DNA of 64,000 nt from Cercophora sp. LCS_1 (taxonomy: Eukaryota; Ascomycota; Sordariomycetes; Sordariales; Lasiosphaeriaceae). The notes under the pieces were generated by a model. The model made no database searches. It was not told where the DNA came from and saw nothing but the letters and a program-made list of their open reading frames with translations. The stretch covers positions 310,001 to 374,000 of the forward strand of contig JAPZLL010000031.1 in the NCBI GenBank assembly GCA_036250225.1. Direction: 5' to 3'. A program made the position numbers and the translations under genes. Shown piece by piece: positions 31,077 to 42,698 of the stretch. How positions within the stretch are numbered: the stretch's first letter is position 1; each line of letters begins with the position of its first letter.

Positions 31077-33123
31077 GGTGCAGATTCGCTGAAGCCCAAT
31101 CGGTAGCCTCTCGAGAAGTTGCAGTCTGGTGTGTGGTCCTCTACCGGTTTCAAATCCTGGGCTCTTTGGCGACCACGGTGACTCAAGTCCCGTCCATGGT
31201 GGGGGAGGGGCAACCGTTGACCATATCCTAAATTAGGCAGGCGGAGACACCCGGCAGAATTTAATCCCAAGCAACTCGGCTCTCGGCAGGCCAGGCCTCC
31301 CTCGAATCAGCACCAGGAACGGGAACCGGCCGGAGCAAGCATCGAAGCAGGTCATTGTTTTCCTTCGCGTTTGCATTTAGACTGTTCTGCTGCAATGCTT
31401 CAAAGTATGCCCGAGCTTGTACCTCCCAATGGCTGCTGTTTCCCGCGGATTCAGTGACGACATGAGACCGTGCCGAAGTCGAGAAAGCACCACGAACGAT
31501 GCCGGGGAGCCGTCCTCCTGACACATTTTCTCGCCCGCCATTCTCACATGGGACTCTCCAATTACCTCACTTGCCGGTGTGCCGAATGACCGTTTCCGGC
31601 GTTGCGACAACAACCTAATGACGAGAAACTGAGACATGCAGGCCTTGAAGCCATCGCGACTGGCTCCTCTTACCGTCGGCACGCCATGAGAAGCCTAGGG
31701 ACAGCGATGCTTTCTTCTCACTGGTGCCGATCTCTTTTCTCTACTGCACTCTCAGAACCCAGTCCTACACCGCGGCTCCGATCATAGCCACTACCAGGAC
31801 GCTTTATTCTAGTCTTGCTCTTACCGCTCCTTCTCTTCTCGTTGCAATTGCGGCCTGCAAGTGCTGGCGCTCAACACTGCCTCTCTGGGGAATGGAACGA
31901 CCACGGCTCAACATCTGAGCGCACATGTTGACATTGGACATACATACCTTAGCATGGGGAGTCCAAAACTCCTGCGGGATCTCACCTCTCCCCAGGTTTG
32001 GTCAGCGACAGGCCAAGTCGGTCAGCGGCCCCGTAAGCCCGTGGTGTGTCTGCATACTGCGCAGCATTTCCGTGAGCCAATAATCGACACCATACGGAGA
32101 CAGCCCCCCTCCCCCGAGGCGTTTGCGACTTACGATTCAACCAAGTTGATCCCGGCCTGCATCAGGAAAGATTGTCGAACCGCCGAGTCCCGTGCCATGC
32201 TTTTTGAAGGCGGTCATGGTTCCCACAATGCCAATCCCACCCTATAACTGAGGCCTCACGCCTGTCTCCCTTCAAATCCAAGGGATTTCTCTCTTTCCCA
32301 CCTCCCAAAAGAAACCCACCGGTTATTTATGCGCTTTACCGAGCGGTTGGGTTTTTGTCACCCTATCACACCATAGCCGTTGTTGGCCAGGAACGAACGA
32401 TACCGTGGGTCTTTCGCTGGTCGGCGCTTCTCGACCTGCCGCGCGCTTTGGGTGCTTTGAATCCACCGTCCCCACCGAGGTGAGCATCCGAGGCTTCCTG
32501 TTCTCTATTGGACATTGCTTCCCAGGAACTGTCAAAACCGTTGAGGATGCGCGGAGAGGAACCCATGTGCCTACTGGCCCCTACTAGGGTCAGCTTGAGA
32601 CATTCCAATCCTCCAAAGGGCTCAGGAAAAAGATGCCGTGCACTGCATCTTGTCCAAGTGGCACGGTCTGGTGCAAGTGCACTCACGTCACTCAACGGAG
32701 ATGGAGACTTGCAAGTCAGTCCACCTGAACCTTTTGTTCGCCATCGGTTCGTCGGAGACCCCGACATATTCCCGTCTGTCAACTGTTTAGCTTGTTTTCC
32801 CTAGGTCTGTTTCATCGCTTCAGCCATTACCAAGACATTTAGTTTTCTTGGTGTTGAACCGTGTCGTATCAAATCACTTTGCAACGATCGTCGTTGCCGG
32901 AAATGCCAATGTCCGTTGCACCGACCTAAACTCTATATCATCAACCGACTTGCCGTTCGTTCCGGTTGGCCCACAGACAACCGTCAAGCCATCTCCGTGT
33001 CCTAAACGGCCCTGAGGCCGCGGCAGGGCTGCGATATTTTGTCTACAACTTGCCCTCTTTTCTCTTTCCTTTTCGAGTCTCATCCACACATCCGGGAACC
33101 GCACTCGCTGAAACCAGTTCAAC
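31077..33123. other. Gene-poor stretch of 2 kb
   Basis: No recognisable gene on either strand; open frames are short, start mostly without ATG and show no family. It contains the WRS1 promoter at the left and a C/T-rich, likely promoter region (33040-33100) before the next gene at the right. Confidence 0.45.
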
Positions 33124-33737
33124 ATGCGCAGGCCTAGGAGATTCCGTAAGAACACCAACCGCAGCTGGTCAGAGGAGGAGACAATGGGGGACGTCCCACA
33201 AAGCCCAACAGGCTCACTTCGCAGGAGGGATACGGGGTTTCCAGAGTCCTTTTCCGGAGGTGAGTCCGCCTACCACAGGATACCCAACTCGGGTTCTTAC
33301 TATTCTCAGCAGAGAGAACCACCTCACTTCCACACCCAGACGCCAAGCTCGGCGCCGATGCCTCTCTCACCGAAGACGACATTGCTATTGACAAAGCGTT
33401 CATAAGGCACCGGATGTCCTTGCTCGTCGATCGAGGACACTCTCACGCCCTCAACACCAATGCAGTTCTCTTCGACACGGAGCAGTCATACTGCGCATCT
33501 CCCTCATCTCCGAACGACACGGAGAGATTCCCCACCATAGGAAGGCTGGCAATACACTCACTCCGCGGTGCCGAGCTTCCACGGACAACCGAGCCACATT
33601 CACCCAAAGAGGGCCGCAACAGCCTCTCCCTCTCGTCCGGGGAGTCGAGCTGTAGGGATTCGCCGACGTCACTAAAGGATGTTGGGAAGCGAGAAAAACG
33701 CAGACGAAGCTTTCTCTGGAGGTTGACGCACAAATAG
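33124..33737 (+). CDS. Hypothetical basic/serine-rich protein (187 aa), two exons
   Basis: I do not recognise a family. Exons 33124-33259 and 33310-33737 join in phase over an intron with a GTGAGT donor and a TTCTCAG acceptor. The start lies in CAACATGCG, and a CT-rich tract (typical fungal promoter) precedes it. The protein is basic at the N-terminus (MRRPRRFRKNTNRSW), serine-rich in the middle, and has one likely helical segment (LTEDDIAIDKAFIRHRMSLL). It ends with KREKRRRSFLWRLTHK, which could be a nuclear localisation or membrane-associating tail. No signal peptide. Without splicing the two halves lie in different frames, so single-frame callers would split it. Possibly a lineage-specific protein. 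Confidence 0.5.
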
Positions 33738-34296
33738 GAGGAGAGCGTCACCCAACGTGTCAGGGAGCTAGGAAGGACGATGCACAAGCGTCCCCGGCGC
33801 CGTGAGCTGTCGGCACCACCGGCGCCGCCACAGCCACCGGTTGATGCACGGAAGCGGAGGGATATGCTGACCGTGAGGTCTATTTGAATTGCATTGCTTT
33901 GGGCAGGCGAGGCGTCCCGGGTTGGGTTTTGCGTAGTATACATATGGGGCTTGGGCGACTAAAAACACTGATGACTTGATGACCAGGCGGTAGGATGGAA
34001 CCTAAGAACCTAGGAGATAACACCTTTTGCTTTGTATTTTGTAACTTCCTAGTCACTCCACACTCCACATCAGCGGTATCTTCGACAGGGAGAGCTCTTG
34101 GTAGTGGCTGTAATCGACCACTTATAAACTCAAACCATAATCACTTTTGAAACCATCGCTCATAGATTCATTCTTCCCAAGCAACGCTTCCATTTCTCGT
34201 GATATCGCTATGGCCATCGTCATGTTGAAATGTTTTCCAAATCTTTCCCGAATCTCACTCACACACACCCAATACCTTAAACCTCCCACCCACACT
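33738..34296. other. Intergenic between convergent genes
   Basis: 3' flanks of the hypothetical gene and of the HIU hydrolase gene. No gene seen. Confidence 0.5.
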
Positions 34297-34740
34297 TTAG
34301 CTCCCCCGATACGTGGTATAACTATAAGGGCTCAACAGAACAGGGACATGATAATGCGCCTCCCCCTTTTTCACCGTGAAAACAACAGCCACCTCAGGAA
34401 AGAACGTATTCTCCTCTCCGAAATACGCCCCCGTGTCGAACCGCAGCGTCCATCGGCTCGTCTCTGCGCCACCGCTATCCACCTCGTCTAGCACGTCCTC
34501 GAGCGTGTACACGGGTACTTCACCCGAGCTGGTGGGCGACGAGTAGGGCAACCATGCCTTGATGCGGCCGTCGTCGTCGGTTTGGGACTCGAAAGTGCGG
34601 GAAGCGGGTGTGACGCCGTGGTGCTGGGCGGTAGAGGGCGGGGAGGAGAGTTCGAGCTTGACGCGGATGCCTTTGGCGGGTTTGCCGAGCTTGGTGTCGA
34701 GGACGTGGCAGGTTATGCGGTCTTTGGTTTGGGTAGCCAT
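34297..34740 (-). CDS. 5-hydroxyisourate hydrolase (transthyretin-like)
   Basis: 147 aa, single exon. HIU hydrolase converts 5-hydroxyisourate, the product of urate oxidase, to OHCU in purine degradation. Diagnostic pieces are the N-terminal CHVLDTKLGKPAKGI with the active-site histidine, the central arginine and phenylalanine block RWTLRFDTGAYF, FFPEVAVVFTV, HYHVPVLLSPYSYTTYRGS, and the C-terminal YRGS signature that separates the enzyme from transthyretin. An insert of about 15 residues (SSPTSSGEVPVYTLEDVLD) lengthens it relative to bacterial forms. No PTS1 at the C-terminus and no obvious PTS2, so location is uncertain. No other urate-pathway gene is nearby. Confidence 0.95.
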   Translation of the reverse strand: MATQTKDRITCHVLDTKLGKPAKGIRVKLELSSPPSTAQHHGVTPASRTFESQTDDDGRIKAWLPYSSPTSSGEVPVYTLEDVLDEVDSGGAETSRWTLRFDTGAYFGEENTFFPEVAVVFTVKKGEAHYHVPVLLSPYSYTTYRGS

Positions 34741-35998
34741 TTTGGGGTATCTCGCTGGGGGGGTGTGAGTTTGAGAATTGAGGGATGGTGGTTGTGTTTA
34801 TTGACATGGAGGGGCGGCTTACATGGCGGGGACAAAGGAGTTGGTGATGGCGGGGGATGTGTTGCGGGGTTTATCAGTGATAAGGGAAGCTTCGCCAGGG
34901 GTGAGCTCAGTGAGGGATTGGATGAGGGGTTCAACCTTGCCGCGAGGTGAGGAACGAGGAGAAATATCGTCTCTTCTCTTCTGGGAATAAACACACAGAG
35001 AACAGAAGCGAGGAGGGAAGAGGGCTGAAACGCCAGGATCTTTATTGCTCTTTTTTCTTCTGTCTACGCAAGTTGGGGGCTAAGGTAGCTGGAACGATTC
35101 CGTTTGTTCCCCACATTCATCGCTTTCGCCCAGTTCGGCGTCTGCCGCATCCCGAAAGTCTGGGTGCTTCAGGTTTGGGGGCGGTAAATCGTCCTACACT
35201 CGGGGGTTTGCTTCCCCCTTTGTGCCAAATATAGAAACAGAGGCAAAAGATTGAGAAGTTTCAACTGGGATCCGCGTAAGGATTGTGGGATATACACTCA
35301 TACAAGGCCAGGTGAAGATGTAGGACGTATACATGCAGAGCCCCAGCCACGATATGTAGAGCGAGTAAGGGGACTGAGTAGGAATGCAGTCCTACAATCC
35401 TTGACGAGGGAGATCAATTTACTGAACACGGACAGACCCAAAAACCAAGTGCATTGAACAGGATTTTGAATGTCTAAATACTTTATTTAAAAATATAGTA
35501 GAATATCTATGTATACTAGAGTTTTAAAAAAATAGCGTTCAGGCCACTTGGAGCGTCATCAACTGAATTCGTTGTGCCGACCTTTCTGTCTGTCAGGCAC
35601 TCCCCGGATCGGAAAAGGGGCAATGTCGGTCTAACCCTAACCCTTTGTCATTCACCCCTGTCGACTGTACCCCGCCATGGACGGTGACGTTGCGGCAGGC
35701 ACGCGGCCGGAACACTCCAAACCCAACTTTGAGATTCGAAGAGCTTCCAAGGCCGAGACCACACCGTGTTTTCGCTTCGTGAAGAATTTCAATGACCTCA
35801 CCCCGTTAACTTCAACTCGCTCTCGACGTTCGCACTCCGTCTTCACCGTGGAGTCAAACATCCACTAAAAACAAGTGAAACACGCCCCGCTAAACCCCGC
35901 CATCCCGCCGAGTGCTTCTCAAGTTCGCGCTTCACAAACACCGCCCCGAGTAGCCGACCTTGCCAGCTTTGACGCCCTCTTTCCGAAGTACACACAAC
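34741..35998. other. Divergent promoter region, HIU hydrolase and GET3
   Basis: 1.26 kb without a gene. An AT-rich patch (35460-35535) breaks the otherwise GC-rich composition. A telomere-like motif lies at 35631. Confidence 0.5.
35631..35643 (-). promoter_or_regulatory. Telomere-repeat-like motif upstream of GET3
   Basis: CTAACCCTAACCC, about 355 bases before the GET3 start; two CCCTAA units. Compare 13021 and 51455. Confidence 0.45.
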
Positions 35999-37077
35999 AT
36001 GTCAGCCGCGCTGATCGACTTTGACGAGCCAGGGCTCGAGCCCACGCTCCAGTCCATTCTCGACCAAAAGACGCTGCGCTGGATCTTTGTCGGCGGCAAG
36101 GGTGGTGTGGGCAAGACTACAACGTCGTGCAGTCTGGCCATTCAGCTCGCCAAGGTCCGCCGCTCCGTGCTTCTGATCTCGACCGATCCCGCACACAACC
36201 TCAGCGATGCCTTTAGCCAGAAATTCGGCAAGGAGGCCCGTCTCATTGACGGCTTCACCAACCTCAGCGCCATGGAGATCGATCCCAATGGCAGCATCCA
36301 GGACCTGCTGGCCGGGCAAGGCGAGGGCGGTGACATGGGTGATATGGGCGGCATGGGCGGCATGATGCAGGACCTCGCGTTCGCCGTATGTTTGGTGCCC
36401 CCTGTGCTGTTTGTATCCTGCTAACCCTTGGGCCACAGATCCCCGGTATCGACGAAGCCATGTCCTTTGCCGAAGTTCTCAAGCAAGTAAAGTCTCTCTC
36501 CTACGAGACCATCATCTTCGACACGGCTCCCACGGGCCACACCCTCCGATTCCTCCAATTCCCCTCGGTCCTCGAAAAGGCCCTGGCCAAGATCTCGCAG
36601 CTCAGCAGCCAATACGGGCCCTTACTCAACGGCTTCCTCGGTTCCAACGGGGCTCTGCCCAACGGCCAGAATCTCAACGAGATGATGGAGAAGCTTGAGT
36701 CCCTCCGAAAAACCATCAGCGAGGTCAATGCGCAGTTCAAGGACGAGCAGCTCACGACCTTTGTCTGCGTCTGCATTCCCGAGTTTTTGTCTTTGTACGA
36801 GACGGAGCGCATGATCCAGGAGTTGACGAGCTACAACATTGACACGCACAGCATTGTCGTAAACCAGTTGCTTTACCCCAAGCCGGGGAGCGACTGTGAG
36901 CAGTGCACGGCGAGGAGGAAGATGCAAAAGAAATACCTGGATCAGATCGAGGATTTGTACGATGAGTTCAACGTGGTCAAGATGCCCCTCTTGGTCGAGG
37001 AGGTTCGTGGAAAGGAGAGGCTTGAGAAGTTTAGCGAGATGCTTGTCAAGCCGTATAAGCCGCCACATGAGGCATAG
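35999..37077 (+). CDS. GET3: ATPase Get3, guided entry of tail-anchored proteins
   Basis: Exons 35999-36385 and 36439-37077, 341 aa. The deviant Walker A GGKGGVGKTTTS identifies the ArsA/Get3 family. Switch I is STDPAHNLSDAF and switch II is DTAPTGHTLRFLQFP. The substrate-groove insert contains a Gly/Met-rich stretch (GGDMGDMGGMGGMM), and CEQC is the zinc-binding CxxC that holds the dimer together. Get3 binds the membrane segment of tail-anchored proteins in the cytosol and delivers them to the Get1/Get2 receptor in the ER. The true start is MSAALIDFDEPGLEPTL at 35999; the upstream frame to 35960 has no ATG. The intron lies just after the Gly/Met-rich insert. Confidence 0.97.
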
Positions 37078-38113
37078 GTACGATCGAGGGATATGGTGCT
37101 CTTTTTTTTTTTTTTCAGGTTGTGGGTTTGATGGACACATAGAGGAGCCCCAGTTAACTGGAAATACACTCCCAGGATATATGTGGGAGTGCCGGCTTAC
37201 ATGTCTCAGTGGTCAGAGAGGTTCCCACTGCTGAGTGAAGATGGCTGGGTTGTGGGGTAATTGGTGTTGGTTACGGTGGAGTAGCTATACCTAGCAAAGG
37301 GGAGCCTGGGAGTCGGACAAAGCAGGTAGAGTTATCAGTCAAATATGAACACATTCCAAAAAGATCGGACTTTTTATACAACGAAAATGAGTGTGGGCTG
37401 GTGATAACCTCACCACAACAGATTTCACAGTATTACGGACCAAGATTTCGTTCAAGGGATCAATTATCGACGTCGGTTTCTGCCCTCTCGACACATTTTA
37501 TATACAAAGCCAATACAAAAACTTTAACGTTTCACAAAGCCGGCCTTCAAAGCAGGCCGCTCACTGGTTGGTTGGGTCTTGCACTTGCCCATCAAAAAAA
37601 ATCACGTTCCACCTCCATGACCGAAGTGTACCCAAGGATGCTCGTCCACACACACACACACATGTGCACAGTTTATGCTTTGTCTTGTTTAATGTGAAGT
37701 TATAATTGCTGCGTTTCCTGCTTTCTCCGCTTGAGAGAAAAACTATAAGAAGTACCCGTGATACCATTCCATCCTCCCTCTTAGGGACTGAGAAAAAAAA
37801 AAAGTATCGCAATGCCCCCATTTCCCAGTTGACACCAAAACAAACCCCTGCCTTTGGGAAAAAAAAAACGCCCTTCCTTTCCTTAAACGCCTGCCCAATG
37901 CAAATGCAAAATCAGATGAAGATCGAGCACCCAGTCAGTTTATGTGCTTGACCTCCCCCCACCGAGAAATATGTACTGCTTTCCGAACCGCCTTCCTTGC
38001 CTCGATAGGAAGGGGTACAATGGGGCAAAACGCCAGCGGGCCGTTAAGACTCAACGTTAATACGTGAGACCGTTTATGATAGGGCCACTATGATGTGTCG
38101 AAACCCGAATGCG

Positions 38114-38162
<49 letters not shown>

Positions 38163-38269
38163 TGGTGTGATGGTTGTTTTTTTCCGGTGAATGTACAAAG
38201 TTTCAGCGCTTGGTTTTGGTCGTCTCGTCGTCTCTCGTTGATGGATTCCGTGGAATGAAGTGCAGCGCT
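37078..38269. other. Intergenic between convergent GET3 and MPE1
   Basis: 1.2 kb of 3' flanks. Several A/T runs (37101-37113, 37793-37804, 37860-37868), a CA run near 37650 and a long GA repeat. No gene seen. Confidence 0.55.
38116..38158. repeat. (AG)n microsatellite, about 21 units
   Basis: An uninterrupted AG/GA dinucleotide run of 43 bases, about 110 bases beyond the MPE1 stop, so probably in its 3' UTR. Length is likely variable between isolates. Confidence 0.95.
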
Positions 38270-40330
38270 TTAGAGTTCGCGGTAATCGCTAGGCCTCACC
38301 CGGCGTTGGCGGTTCTGATGGCGGTGAGGATTCACGGGCTTACGGAAATAGGCATCGTCTTCGTCGGCTGGCTGGTGGGAGAAGTTCTTGAACCCTGGGC
38401 CGTGCTGCTGTTGTTGTTGCTGCTGGAGGTTGGGGTTGAAGCCGCCACCGTTGTTGTTCATGCGCTGGCCCATGTTCATGTTCGGACCGCCGCCAGGGCC
38501 GGCATTGTTCATGCCCATGCCCATCATGTCCGGACCGCCTTGGGGGCCACCCCACTGCATGCCGTTGCCGAAGCCGTTGTTCATCTGGGGGAAGCCGCCC
38601 ATGCTGCCAGCCATCATGGGGTTCATCATTGGGTTCATCATGCCCATGCCCATGTTGGGCATACCCATGGGAAAGTTGGGCATCATTGGCATTCCGTAGG
38701 GCATCATGGGCATACCCATTCCCATGCCGTTCATCCCGTTCATCCCATTCATCCCGTTCATCCCATTCATCCCGTTCATCCCGTTCATGCCTGGCATTCC
38801 GTTCATACCCGGCATCCCGTTCATCATCATGGCCTGTGGGTCCTGCTTTTGCATAGCCTTGGGTGCTTTGGGGATCTTGGGATTCTCAAGAGCATCATCC
38901 GCAGGCCGCTTCTTGCCGACACCCTGGGGCTGTTGATCTCCGGCGACAGGAGTGGCCGAGTTGCTGCGGGCCATGGGGGCTGATGTTGTTGTCGTGGAGG
39001 CTTGTGAAGGTTGGGAGGTGTTCGTACCTGCAACTGAAGGTGAGGGTGATTTTGACTTTGCCTTGCTCGACTCGGGCTGGTTGTCGGTAGTGTCGGCATT
39101 AGCGGTCGCAGTCGGGCTCTTCGGGTTCGGGCTCTTCGACCCAGCCCTGGTCGTCTCGTTCTTCTCGGCAAGATATGCCTTGATGTTCTCGACCGCATCC
39201 TGGTCCGGCTTCAGGTCATCGAGAAGGACACCCTCGCTCTTGCAGCCGGGGCAGACGAAGTCGCTCTCGATGAGAGCGTTCGAGATGCAATCATTGCAAT
39301 ACGTCTTCTCACAGCACGGGGTCTTCATTGGGTCTATAAACATCTTGTTGTCCAGAGAGCACTCCAAGCCCCGCTCACGGACCTCCTTGTCCTCCCCAGC
39401 AGTCTTCAGCGATGTGTTGTTCGACTTGGCCTTGGCCTGGAATTGCTCCCACGCCGCCTTGTCAGGCTCAGCAACGACCCACTCTCCGTCAGGATTGACC
39501 ATGATGCCCGAGGGTGCCTTGGACTCATCACCATCGGCGCTCTGGGCGAGAACGGTGGCCTTGTCAACTGTCTTGAGGAACGACTTTGGGATACCCGTCG
39601 TCCGCTTGACGCGGGGTCGATTGTCGTATTCTGGGTTGTCGTTGGTCGGGCAGAGCTGAATCCAGTGACCCTTCTCGCCACATCTGTAGCAGATATAACC
39701 CTGCGGCGGCTCATGGTCAGGCACATTGGCGGGCTTCTTCGGACCACCCTTGGCAATATATTGCTGTCTGTTCATGTGTCAACACCTTGATACGAATGAA
39801 AAGGGGTGCCAAACTCACGTGGCCATCTCCTCCTCCTTGGCAGTAAAGTTCTCGGACTGGGCTGCGAACACAGCAGCCATTCGCTCCTCCTCCGTCATAG
39901 CACTGCTCAGCTGTGCCAGCGTCGTTGAGGGAGCCTTGATGAGTGGCTTCGACATCTGCTCTTTTCGTGATGAGTTCTTCGCATGCGCGGGCATCTTGCC
40001 AGATACATAGCGTGCCGCGCCACCTTTGCCTGGAATCCTGGGAGGCATGCGGCGGGCAATGACAGTCGTCGACCGCGGAATGATGACTGTGTCGTCATCG
40101 TATGCTGTGCGCGTGTTAGCTTTGGTCGTGTCTAGAGATACCTGTGAAAACTTACGCTCTTTCATGCCCTCGTCGGCGAAAATCACAAGGTCGAAGTCAG
40201 ATCCATCACCGAGACCGCTGCGAATGATGATTTCACGCTTGAGCTCAAAAACGGAAATACCAGTGCCATCGAATTCGACACGTGTGGGCTCCCTTTGCGA
40301 CTTGAACTTGAAGAAAACCGAAGAAGCCAT
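38270..40330 (-). CDS. MPE1: Cleavage and polyadenylation factor subunit Mpe1 (RBBP6-like)
   Basis: Exons on the minus strand: 40156-40330, 39819-40104, 38270-39767, in phase, 652 aa. The DWNN ubiquitin-like domain opens the protein (SSVFFKFKSQREP, then VFELKREIIIRSGLG and DDDTVIIPRSTTVIARRMPP). A CCHC zinc knuckle follows (CYRCGEKGHWIQLC), then a RING/U-box-like domain (CSLDNKMFIDPM..CCEKTYCNDCI..FVCPGC). The C-terminal half is low-complexity, with tandem N-G-M units around residues 455-500, further Met/Gly/Pro-rich sequence and a poly-Gln run. Mpe1 is a subunit of the pre-mRNA 3'-end processing complex (CPF) in the nucleus; the animal homologue RBBP6 also has E3 activity. Confidence 0.95.
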
Positions 40331-42002
40331 GTTGAGTGATTGTTGAGAGCCTTGCGGCTGCAGAAGATCGAAGGCACGAAACTGGTTCCACAAGCTTGAG
40401 AAAAACGCTGTAGGATTAGATGATTCTAGGATGCGGCGTGATGCGGCAACCTGTTCGCACAAGAGGGGGATGGAGAGTGGTGATGCGGTTTGATTGCTCT
40501 TGTGCGAGTCCCTCTAACAAAAGTGGGATCTGCCTCTTTTTTTTTTTTGCTCTCCCTGAATTTGCAGAATGGTCGGACTGGAAGTCAATTCTGATTGTTC
40601 TCAAAGAAGAGACAAAACGTGCTTTATGAACGGCCAAAGTGACAATAGAAAGGAAAGTACAAAGACCCCAGCGAAACTCCGGCCAATTCGAGTGAATGGC
40701 GTGAATTGCACTGTATCCTCCTAAATAGCACTTCCCACTCTCGACGCATTCACCACACCAGACGATTGCCTGAAGCCAAAGGTAAGAATATCCAGATCCG
40801 GGCTCCGGAATGTTAGTTTCTGATGACCCGTCGATGGCGGATGGCGGAAGTCGCTGTCTGGTAACGGGTCAGACTTGGCGCAGGCGCCTGATCGTTTCGC
40901 GCTTTGCCGTCCGTTGTGCTGCTTTGTCTTCGCCTTGTGATGGTTAGAAAGTGAGAAGGGTTGTCGGTGATCAATCGTGCCGACGAAAAGCAGAAGTTCT
41001 GAGAAGAAGCAGGTTCCGCGGACGCCAGCAGAGTGGCTTTTTGTACGGACCGTGGCGACGATGTGCTCGAAGCGAGAAGTGGAAAGAGGAGAAGCGAGGC
41101 AGGAGCATGAAATGAGCAAGGTGGCTGGGTGACTAAGCATGCCATGACTGGCTCCTGCTGCCTGGGTGCCCCACGCAAACGGCTTTGAGCCTGAATTATC
41201 AGGTGCCCGTTTCTCCCTCTGCTTGCACGAGACGGATGGCGGCAACATTTGGAACTTTGTACTCTAACATATTTCACTTGACATTGCTATCCCATGGTGG
41301 CTTTCTCAGGGGCTTGAGTGATGGTATTCTTTATTTACCGTGCTCTGACAGGTTGTAATGGACAATATACATCTTTATTCTTTTTAATATGTATTTTTAC
41401 TTATTTAGTGTGAATCGAACCACAGCCTGCCGGTAGTGATTGCAGTTCCCCATGTTGTCGTGTGACGATGACGCCCCTCAATTGGACTCGCTTCGACTTC
41501 CCGTGTCACGGGCCAGTGGGAGCCGCGAAAGCTTTGGGCAATCGGCCCATGATCGTCAGAGTTCGCCCGCTGTCCAACTTGTTCCACGAACCTTCCAACT
41601 CCTCATTTCAATTGAACTCCATCTGCAACCTTGTCAATCGAAATCCAGCTCTGAGGGCGGTACATTTTCTTCCGCTTCTACTCGAGTCGCCCTCGGCGTA
41701 CTTGTCGAGAGGAGCCCCAGAAAAACTTTCCCTCGGAACACCATCTCGGGAAACCTGCCAGCTTGGGACCCTGCTCGTGGAGCTCCCGCAAATGTCAAGC
41801 TCTTCTCCCCTCCGAACGTGAGCTAGGTTCGCGCAACCGCATACAATCAAGGACCGGATCGATTATAAGCTTTTTCGACTTGAATGCAAGGCCGTCACTA
41901 GCTCCCGGCTTGCCTCCCGTTCCAAGAGCCCCCGATCGACCACATCTATAACACCCAAGACGACGTGGACCCTCCGAACAGTTTCGAACCCCAATTGCAA
42001 AA
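40331..42002. other. Divergent promoter region, MPE1 and PRELI gene
   Basis: 1.67 kb, no recognised gene. A 128-codon plus-strand frame (41440-41826) shows no family and a neighbouring overlapping frame is equally long, which argues against either. An AT-rich patch lies at 41330-41410. Confidence 0.45.
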
Positions 42003-42698
42003 ATGGTTCTCACACACACCACCAACCACACGTACAGCCACCCCTTCCCGACCGTCACCCTCGCCTTCTTCCTCCGATACTGCTCCCCTCAACTCAACCC
42101 CTTCGCCAGCCACGTCCTCAGCACCGACACCATCTCTTCACACGTCGACCCGACCACGGGGCGCCTCCACACAACGCGCATCCACCTCAAAAAGTCCCGG
42201 ATGCCGCCGGCAGTCATGAAGCTCCTCCCAACAAGCCTAACCGGCGGTGCGGCCGACAAAGCCTCTTACATCCTTGAGACCAGCGTCGTCGACATGCGGG
42301 AGGGGTGGATGTCCACGGAAAGCCGCAACCTCAACTTCGTCGGTGTGCTCTCGGTGGTTGAGCGGCAGGTGTACACGGCGCCCGCGGAAGCGAACGGCGC
42401 CGGTAAGACGGACGTGGAGACCAAAGTCGTGTTCCGGTCGCGGTTGGGCGAGCGCATCCGTGACAAGCTGGGACATCACCCCCAGCCAGTGCAGCATGAG
42501 AACAGCTGGTTTGCCCGACTAGGTGCAAGGGGTATCCAGCGGAGCATTGAGAGCCTAGCATCAACCAAGACGCTCGACCAGCTGGGCAAAAGCCGAGAGG
42601 GAATGCGGATGATCCTGGAGACCCTCCGTTCGGCTGGGGTTGTCGGCGTCCTCGAGTTGAGGAAGAGGGCAAGGGAGCGGGGTATGGAGACGATTTGA
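42003..42698 (+). CDS. PRELI/MSF1 domain phospholipid transfer protein (Ups family)
   Basis: 231 aa, single exon. The PRELI/MSF1 domain starts at once: TNHTYSHPFPTVTLAFFLRYCSPQLNPFASHVLSTDT, in pieces HTYSHPFPTVTLAFFLRY and NPFASHVLSTDT. The lipid-pocket block is RIHLKKSRMPPAV, then SYILETSVVDMREGWMSTESRNLNF. A C-terminal helix (SIESLASTKTLDQLGKSREGMRMIL) completes the fold. Ups/PRELI proteins shuttle phosphatidic acid or phosphatidylserine across the mitochondrial intermembrane space with Mdm35. The alanine- and glycine-poor first strand and the length fit Ups2/Ups3 better than Ups1, but I cannot assign the paralogue by eye. Confidence 0.88.
   Translation: MVLTHTTNHTYSHPFPTVTLAFFLRYCSPQLNPFASHVLSTDTISSHVDPTTGRLHTTRIHLKKSRMPPAVMKLLPTSLTGGAADKASYILETSVVDMREGWMSTESRNLNFVGVLSVVERQVYTAPAEANGAGKTDVETKVVFRSRLGERIRDKLGHHPQPVQHENSWFARLGARGIQRSIESLASTKTLDQLGKSREGMRMILETLRSAGVVGVLELRKRARERGMETI

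Noticed and set aside
32366..32782. 138-codon minus-strand frame in the 31-33 kb stretch
   Set aside because: No conserved motif and overlapping alternatives on the other strand; I see no support for a gene.
38116..38158. GA run as a regulatory GAGA element
   Set aside because: It lies beyond the stop codons of two convergent genes, not in a promoter; a plain microsatellite is the simpler reading.
41440..41826. Two overlapping plus-strand frames of about 120 codons
   Set aside because: Mutually exclusive, no family resemblance, in an intergenic region.
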